Source: Streptomyces sp. NBC_01478 (GTDB taxonomy: Bacteria; Actinomycetota; Actinomycetes; Streptomycetales; Streptomycetaceae). From it: a DNA stretch of 64,000 nucleotides. The stretch lies in the NCBI RefSeq assembly GCF_036227225.1, contig NZ_CP109444.1:9095501-9159500 (forward strand), given 5' to 3'. Of the stretch, positions 55,689-62,687 are shown one piece after another. The position numbers and the translations under genes were made by a program. Under the pieces are notes generated by a model. It saw only the letters and a program-made list of their open reading frames with translations. It searched no databases and was not told where the DNA came from. Every line of letters begins with the position of its first letter. The first letter of the stretch is position 1.

Positions 55689-56810
55689 TTGTCTTTCTCC
55701 TCTCTCCCGGGTTCGTCCTCGTCGTTCTCCTCCGTGCATCCGTTGCAGCCGTACGGCTGGGACGCGGAGTGGAAGGCCGAGTTCGCCCCGTTCGCCGAGC
55801 AGGGTCTTCTGCCCGGCCGTGTCGCGCGGGTCGACCGTGGTCTGTGCGACGTCATCACTCCGTTCGGTACGGTCCGTGCCGACACCGAGTTCGTCGTCCC
55901 GCGTGACCCGATGAAGGTCGTGTGCACGGGCGACTGGGCCGCCGTCGACCCCGAAGGCGGCAGCCCGCGCTATGTGCGGACGCTGCTGCCGCGCCGTACC
56001 GCCTTCGTGCGCTCCACCTCCTCCAAGCGGTCCGAGGGGCAGATCCTCGCGGCCAATGTCGACCACGCGATCGTCGCCGTACCGCTGAACGGGGAGATCG
56101 ACCTCGGCCGTATCGAACGGTTCCTCGCGCTCGCCTGGGAGTCCGGCGCCCAGCCCGTCGTCGTGCTGACCAAGGCCGACCTCGTGCCGGACGCGGTGAC
56201 GTTGTCGTATCTCGTCGACGACGTGGAGACGACGGCCCCGGGTGTGCCGGTGCTGACCGTCAGTGCCGCCGCCGGGGACGGGATCGACGTGCTCGCCGCG
56301 GTCGCCGCCGGCGGTACGTCCGTGCTGCTCGGGCAGTCCGGTGCGGGCAAGTCGACGCTCGCGAACGCGCTGACCGGCGAGGACGCGATGGCTGTCCAGG
56401 CGACGCGGGACATCGACGGCAAGGGCCGTCATACGACCACCACGCGCAACCTGCTCGCCCTGCCCGGCGGCGGGGTGCTGATCGACACACCCGGGCTGCG
56501 CGGGGTCGGGCTGTGGGACGCGCAGACCGGGGTCGGGCAGGTGTTCGCCGAGATCGAGGAACTGGCGGGACGGTGCCGCTTCCACGACTGCGCCCACGTC
56601 GCCGAACCGGGGTGCGCGGTGCTCGCCGCCGTCGAGAACGGTGAACTGCCCGAGCGGCGGCTCGACAGCTACCGCAAGCTCATGCGCGAGAACCAGTGGA
56701 TCGTCGCCAAGACCGACGCCCGGACCCGGGCCGAACTGCGACGCGACTGGAAGCGGAAGGGCGCGGAGGGCAAGGCCGCCATGGAGGCCAAGCGGGGGCG
56801 CCGGGTCTAG
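55689..56810 (+). CDS. rsgA: Ribosome small-subunit GTPase RsgA
   Basis: About 373 residues. Circularly permuted GTPase that helps late 30S maturation. OB-fold near residues 45-105 (GRVARVDRGLCDVITPFGTVRA), GTPase motifs in permuted order: G4 VVLTKADL, G5 TVSAAAGDG, G1 LLGQSGAGKSTLANAL, G3 DTPGLRGVGLWD; then the zinc site CRFHDCAHVAEPGCAV (Cys-Cys-His-Cys). Start is TTG at 55689 with AAGGG at 7 bases; a GTG at 55674 in frame has no site. The N-terminal 25 Ser-rich residues are unusual but common in Streptomyces. Stands before the Ada/AlkA gene, which is unrelated in function. Confidence 0.93.
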   Translation: MSFSSLPGSSSSFSSVHPLQPYGWDAEWKAEFAPFAEQGLLPGRVARVDRGLCDVITPFGTVRADTEFVVPRDPMKVVCTGDWAAVDPEGGSPRYVRTLLPRRTAFVRSTSSKRSEGQILAANVDHAIVAVPLNGEIDLGRIERFLALAWESGAQPVVVLTKADLVPDAVTLSYLVDDVETTAPGVPVLTVSAAAGDGIDVLAAVAAGGTSVLLGQSGAGKSTLANALTGEDAMAVQATRDIDGKGRHTTTTRNLLALPGGGVLIDTPGLRGVGLWDAQTGVGQVFAEIEELAGRCRFHDCAHVAEPGCAVLAAVENGELPERRLDSYRKLMRENQWIVAKTDARTRAELRRDWKRKGAEGKAAMEAKRGRRV

Positions 56811-56892
56811 CGGGCCGGCCCGGCGGCACGGCAGCGCCGCGTCCGATTTCCGCCAGCCCCGCCCCCGGGGATGGCGGAGACTGGACGGCGTG

Positions 56893-58317
56893 ATGGACGA
56901 AGACACCAGGTACGAAGCCGTGCGGAGCCGGGATGCCCGGTTCGACGGTGACTTCTTCTTCGGGGTGACCACGACCGGGATCTACTGCCGGCCCAGTTGC
57001 CCCGCCGTGACGCCGAAGCGGCGCAATGTGCGGTTCTACGCGACGGCCGCCGCCGCGCAGGGCTCCGGGTTCCGGGCCTGCCGGCGGTGCCGCCCGGACG
57101 CCGTGCCGGGATCGGCCGAGTGGAACGTGCGGGCCGACGTCGTGGGCCGCGCCATGCGGCTGATCGGCGACGGCGTGGTGGACCGTGAGGGTGTCGCCGG
57201 GCTCGCCGTGCGGCTGGGATACAGCGCACGGCAGGTCCAGCGACAGCTCACCGCCGAACTCGGCGCCGGCCCCGTCGCCCTCGCCCGGGCCCAACGGGCG
57301 CACACCGCACGGGTGCTCGTACAGACCACCGATCTGCCGATCACGGAGATCGTCTTTGCCGCCGGTTTCGCCAGCATCCGCCAGTTCAACGACACGATCC
57401 GCGCCGTGTACGCGTCGACCCCGACCGAGTTGCGCACCAACGCGCCCAAGGCGCCGACAGCGACCAAAGCAGCGACGAAGGCGACCGGACCGGCCGGACC
57501 GGCCGGTGGAATCCCGCTGCGGCTCGCGTACCGGGGTCCGTACCGGTCCGCCGCCGTCTTCGACCTGCTGGCACGCGAAGCCGTCCCCGGCATCGAGGAG
57601 CTCACCGGCACCCCCGGCCGCCGCACCTACCGCCGAACCCTCCGCCTCCCCTACGGCACCGGAATCGCCGCCGTCGACGAACGCCCCGGCGCCCTCAAGT
57701 CCGCGTCCCCCGCCCATCCCGGCGGCTGGCTCGACGCCCGGCTGCACCTCACCGACCACCGCGACCTGACCACCGCCGTCCAGCGGCTGCGACGGCTCTT
57801 CGACCTCGACGCCGACCCGTACGCCGTCGACGAACGGCTCGGCGACGATCCCCGGCTCGCCCCACTGGTCGCCGCCCGACCCGGCCTGCGGTCACCGGGC
57901 ACCGCCGATCCCGAGGAACTCGCCGTCCGGGCGCTGGTCGGGCGGGCGGAGGCCGAGCGGCTGGTGCGGCGGTACGGCAGGACGCTCGACGCCCCGTCCG
58001 GCGGCCTCACCCACCTCTTCCCCGAGCCGTCCGCGCTGTCGGCGGCCGGGCCGCCCGGCGACCCCCTGACCGTCCTCGCCACCGCCCTGGCCGACGGCAC
58101 CGTACGACTCGACGCCGGCGCCGACCGGGACGACGCGCAGCAGGCCCTGCTCGCGCTGCCCGGCATGGACGCCGCCACCGTTGCCGTCATCCGCACCCGC
58201 GCCCTCGGCGACCCCGATGTGGCGCCGCCCGGCGTCGACCTTCCGGACGCCTGGCGCCCCTGGCGTTCCTACGCCGCACAACACCTGTACACAGCAGGAG
58301 AGTTGGAGTCCCGATGA
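56893..58317 (+). CDS. Ada metal-binding / AraC / AlkA fusion (DNA alkylation repair), AlkA end altered
   Basis: About 474 residues in three parts. Residues 1-80: Ada zinc domain with four Cys (GIYCRPSC near 35 and FRACRRCRPD near 63), the methyl-accepting sensor. About 85-180: AraC helix-turn-helix (GVAGLAVRLGYSARQVQRQL, ITEIVFAAGFASIRQF). About 205-474: AlkA N-domain and HhH-GPD glycosylase (PGGWLDARLHL, DPEELAVRALVGRAEAERLV, LLALPGMDAATVAVIRTRALGDPD). Compared with normal AlkA the HhH hairpin LPGIGPWTA is LPGMDAATV, and the stretch between the catalytic Asp region (PPGVDL) and WRPWRSYAAQHL is shortened by about 20 residues. Stop overlaps the ogt ATG. Confidence 0.88.
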   Translation: MDEDTRYEAVRSRDARFDGDFFFGVTTTGIYCRPSCPAVTPKRRNVRFYATAAAAQGSGFRACRRCRPDAVPGSAEWNVRADVVGRAMRLIGDGVVDREGVAGLAVRLGYSARQVQRQLTAELGAGPVALARAQRAHTARVLVQTTDLPITEIVFAAGFASIRQFNDTIRAVYASTPTELRTNAPKAPTATKAATKATGPAGPAGGIPLRLAYRGPYRSAAVFDLLAREAVPGIEELTGTPGRRTYRRTLRLPYGTGIAAVDERPGALKSASPAHPGGWLDARLHLTDHRDLTTAVQRLRRLFDLDADPYAVDERLGDDPRLAPLVAARPGLRSPGTADPEELAVRALVGRAEAERLVRRYGRTLDAPSGGLTHLFPEPSALSAAGPPGDPLTVLATALADGTVRLDAGADRDDAQQALLALPGMDAATVAVIRTRALGDPDVAPPGVDLPDAWRPWRSYAAQHLYTAGELESR

Positions 58318-58835
58318 GCACACCGACGACCACGCCGAAGTCCGCAACGACGACCACACGCTGGACGAGTTTCGAGAGCCCCCTGGGTCAACTCCTCCTC
58401 ACCGCCGACGAGTCCGGCGCCCTCACCTCCCTCTCCGTCCCCGGCCAGAAGGGCGGCCGTACCGTCCAGTCGGAGTGGCGGCGGGACCCCGGCCCCTTCC
58501 GTGCCGCGGGCGACCAGCTCGCCGCCTACTTCGCCGGTGAACTCAAGGAATTCCACCTGGAGTTCCGCACCTCGGGCACCGACTTCCGTGAGCGCGTGTG
58601 GACCGCCCTCGACTCCGTCCCGTACGGCGCGACGACGACGTACGGCGAGATCGCCGCGCGGATCGGCGCGTCCCGGGCCGCTGTCCGGGCCGTGGGCGGG
58701 GCGATCGGTGCCAACCCGCTGCTGGTCGTCCGCCCCTGCCACCGCGTGATCGGCGCGGACGGATCACTGACCGGCTATGCGGGCGGCCTCGACCGCAAGG
58801 TCCAACTCCTCACCCTGGAAGACGCGTTGGGCTGA
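58314..58835 (+). CDS. ogt: Methylated-DNA--protein-cysteine methyltransferase
   Basis: 173 residues. Suicide enzyme that moves methyl groups from O6-methylguanine to its own Cys. The active site RPCHRVIGADGSLTGYAGGL is complete; the DNA-binding helix is YGEIAARIGASRAAVRAVGGAIGANP. ATG overlaps the stop of the Ada/AraC/AlkA gene (ATGA at 58314-58317), so sensor-glycosylase and methyltransferase are made together, a split-Ada response operon. Convergent with the next gene, one base apart. Confidence 0.95.
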   Translation: MSTPTTTPKSATTTTRWTSFESPLGQLLLTADESGALTSLSVPGQKGGRTVQSEWRRDPGPFRAAGDQLAAYFAGELKEFHLEFRTSGTDFRERVWTALDSVPYGATTTYGEIAARIGASRAAVRAVGGAIGANPLLVVRPCHRVIGADGSLTGYAGGLDRKVQLLTLEDALG

Positions 58836-58836
58836 G

Positions 58837-59208
58837 CTACTCCGACTCCAGGCCCCAACTGTGGATCCGCCGCGGGTGGATGCGGATCACCTCCTCGCTC
58901 ATGTGCGACCCCAACTCGTGCGGGCCGACGAGGAGTTCGGCCTCGCCCCGGATGTCGATGCCCCGTACCCGCCACGGGCTGACACTGACGATGTCGTCCA
59001 CGACCAGGGCGACCTTCGGGTTCTTGCGCAGGTTGCGCCACTTCTTGGTCGTGCCCATCGCATAGCCGCCCACCAGGATCGTCCCGTCGGGCTGCGGGAA
59101 GAAGCCGACGGGGTTCGCCTGCGGTTGGCCCTGCGGGTCGACGGTGGCGAGGCGTCCAAGCCGCTGCGAGGTGAGGTACGCGCGTTCGGCCGCGGTGAAT
59201 TCGGTCAT
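58837..59208 (-). CDS. PPOX-class F420/FMN-dependent oxidoreductase-like protein
   Basis: 123 residues. Split-barrel flavin fold: FTAAERAYLTSQRLGRLATVDPQGQPQANPVGFF at the start, ILVGGYAMGTTKKWRNLRKNPKVALVVDD in the middle, RGIDIRGEAELLVG near the end. This is the small single-domain type that binds F420 or FMN as a dimer in actinomycetes. Start ATG at 59208; the frame is open further but reads as antisense to the SGNH hydrolase. No partner gene in operon. Confidence 0.88.
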   Translation of the reverse strand: MTEFTAAERAYLTSQRLGRLATVDPQGQPQANPVGFFPQPDGTILVGGYAMGTTKKWRNLRKNPKVALVVDDIVSVSPWRVRGIDIRGEAELLVGPHELGSHMSEEVIRIHPRRIHSWGLESE

Positions 59209-59389
59209 GACCGCAGCCAAACACGCCGGGCCGCCCCGCGCATCGGCCTGCGGTCCCAGACCGCCGTCCGCCCTGCGTCCTACGCCGGACAGGGGACGTG
59301 GAGCCCCTCGCCGGTGATGCTCCGCCGTCGGCCCACTCCCGCGTGGCACGGTCGCCTCCTCGTGGTCGGTGGGGAGAGGTGGAGCGCTC

Positions 59390-60598
59390 ATGGTCGGGGC
59401 CGGACGCATCGTCGTGGCATTGCTGGTGGCCGTACTGGGAGCGGGAGTTGAGCAGGGTACGGCGACCGCCGACGCCCCGGCCTCCGCACCGTTCGGCACC
59501 TGGACCGGCACCTGGGAGGCCGCCCCCTCCGGAACCGCCCCGGCCCGGCCCGGTGCCTCCTTCCGCAACGTCGTCCACCTCAGCGTCGGCGGCAGTGCCA
59601 CCCGCGTCCGGCTCACCAACCGGCTCGGTACCGCGCCCCTGCGTCTCGACGCGGTGACCGTCGCCCTGCGCGAGGCGGGACCGGACGCCGTGCCCGGCTC
59701 GATGCGCGTCGCCACCTTCGCGGGCGCCCGGACGGTCACGATCCCGGCGGGCGTGGACCTGGTCAGCGACCCCGTCCCGCTCGCCGTGCCCGACGGCGCG
59801 GACCTGCTCGTCACGGTCCACACGCCCGGCGACTCCGGCCCGGCGACCTACCACCGCGCGGCCGGACAGACCAACTACCTTGCCCCGAGCGGCAATCGGG
59901 CCGCGGACATCAAGGGTTCCGCGTACAAGACGACCACGACCTCCTGGTACTACGTCACCGGTGTCGACGTCCTCGACGCCCCGGCGGCCGGCAGTGTCGT
60001 CGCGTTCGGCGACTCCCTCACCGACGGCAACGGCTCCACCCGCGACGCCAACCACCGCTGGCCCGACCGGCTCGCCGAACGCCTCGCCGCCCTGCCCGCG
60101 TACCGCCGCCTCGGTGTCCTCAACGCCGGCATCTCCGGCAACCGGCTGCTGCGCCAGGACGTGGGCCCGAGCGCGCTGACCCGCCTCGACGCCGACGCCC
60201 TGTCACGGTCGGGCGTGCGGGTGCTGATCGTCCTCGAAGGCATCAACGACATCAAAGGCACCCCGAACGCCACCGACCCCGCCGCCTTCGAGAGCGCGTA
60301 CCGCACCCTCGTGACCCGCGCCCACGCGCACGGCATCCGCGTCATCGGCGCGACCCTCACGCCGTACGGCGGCGCCGGCGGCTACACGGCCGCCCGGGAG
60401 GCCGTACGGCAGAAGCTCAACGTCTTCATCCGCGGCGGCGGGCCCTTCGACGGGGTGGTCGACTTCGACGCCGCCGTCCGTGACCCGGCGCAGCCGCAGC
60501 GGATCCGGCCCGGCTACGACTGCGGCGACCATCTGCACTTCAACGACGCGGGCATGCGGGCGCTCGCCGACAAGGTCGACCTCACGGCGCTCGGCTGA
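59390..60598 (+). CDS. Secreted SGNH/GDSL hydrolase
   Basis: About 402 residues. Signal peptide (GRIVVALLVAVLGAGVEQGTATA), an N-terminal beta-domain of some 150 residues (GTWTGTWEAAPSGTAPARPGASFRNVVHLSVGGSATRVRLTNRLG), then the SGNH domain: block I VVAFGDSLTDG (nucleophile Ser near residue 205), Gly block LNAGISGN, Asn block LEGINDIKG, and C-terminal DHLHFNDAG with Asp and His. Typical of Streptomyces secreted esterases acting on acetylated polysaccharide. ATG at 59390 is preceded by GGAG at 6 bases. Convergent with the DUF456 gene. Confidence 0.92.
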   Translation: MVGAGRIVVALLVAVLGAGVEQGTATADAPASAPFGTWTGTWEAAPSGTAPARPGASFRNVVHLSVGGSATRVRLTNRLGTAPLRLDAVTVALREAGPDAVPGSMRVATFAGARTVTIPAGVDLVSDPVPLAVPDGADLLVTVHTPGDSGPATYHRAAGQTNYLAPSGNRAADIKGSAYKTTTTSWYYVTGVDVLDAPAAGSVVAFGDSLTDGNGSTRDANHRWPDRLAERLAALPAYRRLGVLNAGISGNRLLRQDVGPSALTRLDADALSRSGVRVLIVLEGINDIKGTPNATDPAAFESAYRTLVTRAHAHGIRVIGATLTPYGGAGGYTAAREAVRQKLNVFIRGGGPFDGVVDFDAAVRDPAQPQRIRPGYDCGDHLHFNDAGMRALADKVDLTALG

Positions 60599-60607
60599 GC
60601 CCTCGGG

Positions 60608-61090
60608 TCAGCCCCAGATGATGGCGCCCAGCCACGCGCCCGCGATCAGCAGGCAGGTGAACAGCTCGGTCAGCACGCTGGAGCCGCCCGACCGTATCGC
60701 CGTACGAAGAGCGGCCATGGCCTCGCCGTGCCGGCCCAGCCGGATGCGCTCGTGGAGGTAGATCCCGGCCATGAAGCCGGGGATCGCGCCGAGCACGGGG
60801 ATCAGGACGAAGCCGAGGAACGCGCCGACTCCCGCGTACACGCCCATTCGGGGGGTCGCGCCGCTCGCGCGCAGCCGGCGGGGCGGCAGGGCCCAGCGCA
60901 CCACCTGGGAGAGGAAGAGAACGACCGTGGCGCCCACGAGGACGCCCCAGGACACCGGCTGTGGGTCCTTCAGCGCCCACCACAGGACCGCGGCCCACAC
61001 CAGCCACGACCCCGGTACTCCGGGCACCAAGACTCCGCACAGGCCGAGCAGGATGACGACGCCGACCAGGAGGAGTTCACCCACTCCCAT
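60608..61090 (-). CDS. DUF456 family membrane protein
   Basis: 160 residues with four hydrophobic segments rich in Gly (LLLVGVVILLGLCGVLVPGVPGSWL, WGVLVGATVVLFLSQVV, GAFLGFVLIPVLGAIPGFMAGIYLHE, LTELFTCLLIAGAWLGAIIW). The VPGVPG and GAIPGFMAGIYLHE segments are the DUF456 signature. Function unknown in the family. Same strand as, and 36 bp downstream of, the LuxR-type regulator gene. Confidence 0.9.
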   Translation of the reverse strand: MGVGELLLVGVVILLGLCGVLVPGVPGSWLVWAAVLWWALKDPQPVSWGVLVGATVVLFLSQVVRWALPPRRLRASGATPRMGVYAGVGAFLGFVLIPVLGAIPGFMAGIYLHERIRLGRHGEAMAALRTAIRSGGSSVLTELFTCLLIAGAWLGAIIWG

Positions 61091-61126
61091 CTGCCCAGCC
61101 TGCGGGATCCCGGGTGAAACCGCAGG

Positions 61127-62107
61127 TCAGCCACGGGCCACCCAGCCTCGTTCGTGGGCGTGCCAGCCCAGTTGCAGCCGGGTCGTCGCGCCGGTCAGCT
61201 CCATCAGCCGCCTCACCCGGCGCTGGACCGTCCTGAGGCCCACATCGAGCTGTTTCGCGACGCTCGCGTCGGTCAGCCCGGCCAGCAGCAGGGACAGCAC
61301 CTCCAGGTCGGCGGCGTCGGGGCCGTCCGGTTCCCGCTCGGTGGCGCCGGACGGGCCCAGGCGCAGCGGGAGCGCGTCCCGCCAGACCGACTCGAAGAGT
61401 CCGCACAGCAGCTCCAGCAGGCCGCTCGCGTGCACGACGAGCGCGGCCGGCTCCGCGGTGGGCGAGGTCAGCGGCACCAGCGCGAGGGTCCGGTCGGCGA
61501 CCACCAGCTTGGTCGGCACCTTGTCCACCACCCGCACCTGTTCGCCGCGGCCGAGCGCGGCGGTGAGTTCGGTGATGCCGTCCGGCTGGTCGAGCACCGC
61601 GCGTTCCAGGACGACCCGGTAGCGGACCCCGCGGCCGGCGGCCTGCTCCTCCGCGTCGTTCTCCATGCCGGTGACGGCGACCGGGTTCCCGGTGACCAGC
61701 GCGCAGACCTCCTCGGTCGCGCCGAGCTGGAGCTGCAGGAAGCGCTGGGTGACGGCCGCGGCGCCGATCACCACCTCCACCAGGTCGTGTACGGCGGGTT
61801 CGGCGGCGCCGGCCCGGTACTCCTCGGCGAGCAGCGCGGCGGTCAGTTCGGCCTGGTCCAGTTCGTGGCGTCGCCGGGTGAGCAGGGCGCTCAGGGCGAC
61901 GCCGGGCGGGGCGGCGACCCAGCGGCCGGGGCGGGCCGAGGACTGGGCCGCGAGTCCGTGTCGCTCCAGGCGGCGCAGGGTGCGCTCGGTGTCGTACTCC
62001 CCGATGGCCAGCCGTCGGGCGAGATCGGGTACGTCCGCGGCGCCGACGGACACGAGTGCCCGGTACGCCGACTCGTGCGCCTCGTCCAGGCCTATCGCCG
62101 CCAGCAT
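61127..62107 (-). CDS. TrmB/LuxR-type transcriptional regulator
   Basis: About 326 residues. N-terminal winged helix of the TrmB type (LDEAHESAYRALVSVGAADVPDLARRLAIGEYDTERTLRRLERHGLA), a sensor domain of about 150 residues, and a C-terminal LuxR helix-turn-helix (LEVLSLLLAGLTDASVAKQLDVGLRTVQRRVRRLMELTGA). This two-HTH design is common in Streptomyces. The ATG at 62107 follows AAAGGAGGGG. The frame is open 120 bases further and would add a His/Thr-rich tail made by short repeats. Ligand and targets unknown. Confidence 0.9.
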   Translation of the reverse strand: MLAAIGLDEAHESAYRALVSVGAADVPDLARRLAIGEYDTERTLRRLERHGLAAQSSARPGRWVAAPPGVALSALLTRRRHELDQAELTAALLAEEYRAGAAEPAVHDLVEVVIGAAAVTQRFLQLQLGATEEVCALVTGNPVAVTGMENDAEEQAAGRGVRYRVVLERAVLDQPDGITELTAALGRGEQVRVVDKVPTKLVVADRTLALVPLTSPTAEPAALVVHASGLLELLCGLFESVWRDALPLRLGPSGATEREPDGPDAADLEVLSLLLAGLTDASVAKQLDVGLRTVQRRVRRLMELTGATTRLQLGWHAHERGWVARG

Positions 62108-62129
62108 CAGGTGCCGCCCCTCCTTTGCG

Positions 62130-62187
62130 ATGTGCGTGGTGTGCGCCATGTGCGTGGTGTGTGTTGTATGCGCGGTGGTGTGTGCGG
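62130..62187. repeat. Three short repeats upstream of the LuxR-type gene
   Basis: Units ATGTGCGTGGTGTGCGCC (62130-62147), a near copy at 62148-62167 and a weaker one at 62168-62187. On the minus strand the in-frame reading is His/Thr-rich (HTTH), but a strong ribosome-binding site downstream makes translation from the later ATG more likely. Confidence 0.7.
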
Positions 62188-62502
62188 TCTGGCGGAAAGC
62201 AGCCATGGCGCGAACCCGCCTAGGCACATCATCGCCGTATCACCCGTCACTCTGCCAAGGTTGCGTCACCGGGGCACCAACTGTCGCCCGTAATGGGCGT
62301 ATTGGGTGTGGTTGGCCTGCGGGTTCGTGCGCGGCGGCTGTGGGGGAGACGGGCGCGCGTCACAGCGGATCTTCAGGAGAGCGGGTCACACTCGGGCCTG
62401 GACGGGCCGAACCCGCAACGGGATCCGGTCAGTTGGAACGTGACCCGGACCCATGCAGTGCGCCGGCACGCAGGGGAGCTGGGGCCGGGTCACTCAGATG
62501 TC

Positions 62503-62540
62503 GCCGGGCGGTCCTCCCGTGGGGGGTGGGGCCGCCCGGC
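62503..62540. promoter_or_regulatory. Strong inverted repeat, role unclear
   Basis: GCCGGGCGG (62503-62511) and CCGCCCGGC (62532-62540) are exact complements with a 20-base G/C-rich loop. No gene ends here, so it is not an ordinary terminator; it could insulate the two divergent promoters or be a leader structure of the PP2C gene. Confidence 0.5.
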
Positions 62541-62687
62541 GGCCCTGTGTCGTCCTGCGCTGCCTGTGCCGCCGTGTTCCGGATGAGCGTTCGGTATGTC
62601 ATCCGACACGCCCTTCGAGCAGGGGCGCGCGTCCGATTTTCCGGACGCCCCGTTTCCAACTGGCCCGCGCGGTGGACAATTAGGGGC

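Larger units (their letters stand above)
62108..62687. other. 580-bp intergenic region between divergent genes
   Basis: Contains three imperfect repeats of 18-20 bp at 62130-62187, one strong inverted repeat at 62503-62540, and otherwise nothing I can assign. A 97-codon ORF in it (62293-62586) has poor codon use and no ribosome-binding site. Confidence 0.6.

Noticed and set aside
62293..62586. 97-codon ORF in the gap before the PP2C gene
   Set aside because: No ribosome-binding site, atypical composition, and it crosses the strong inverted repeat.
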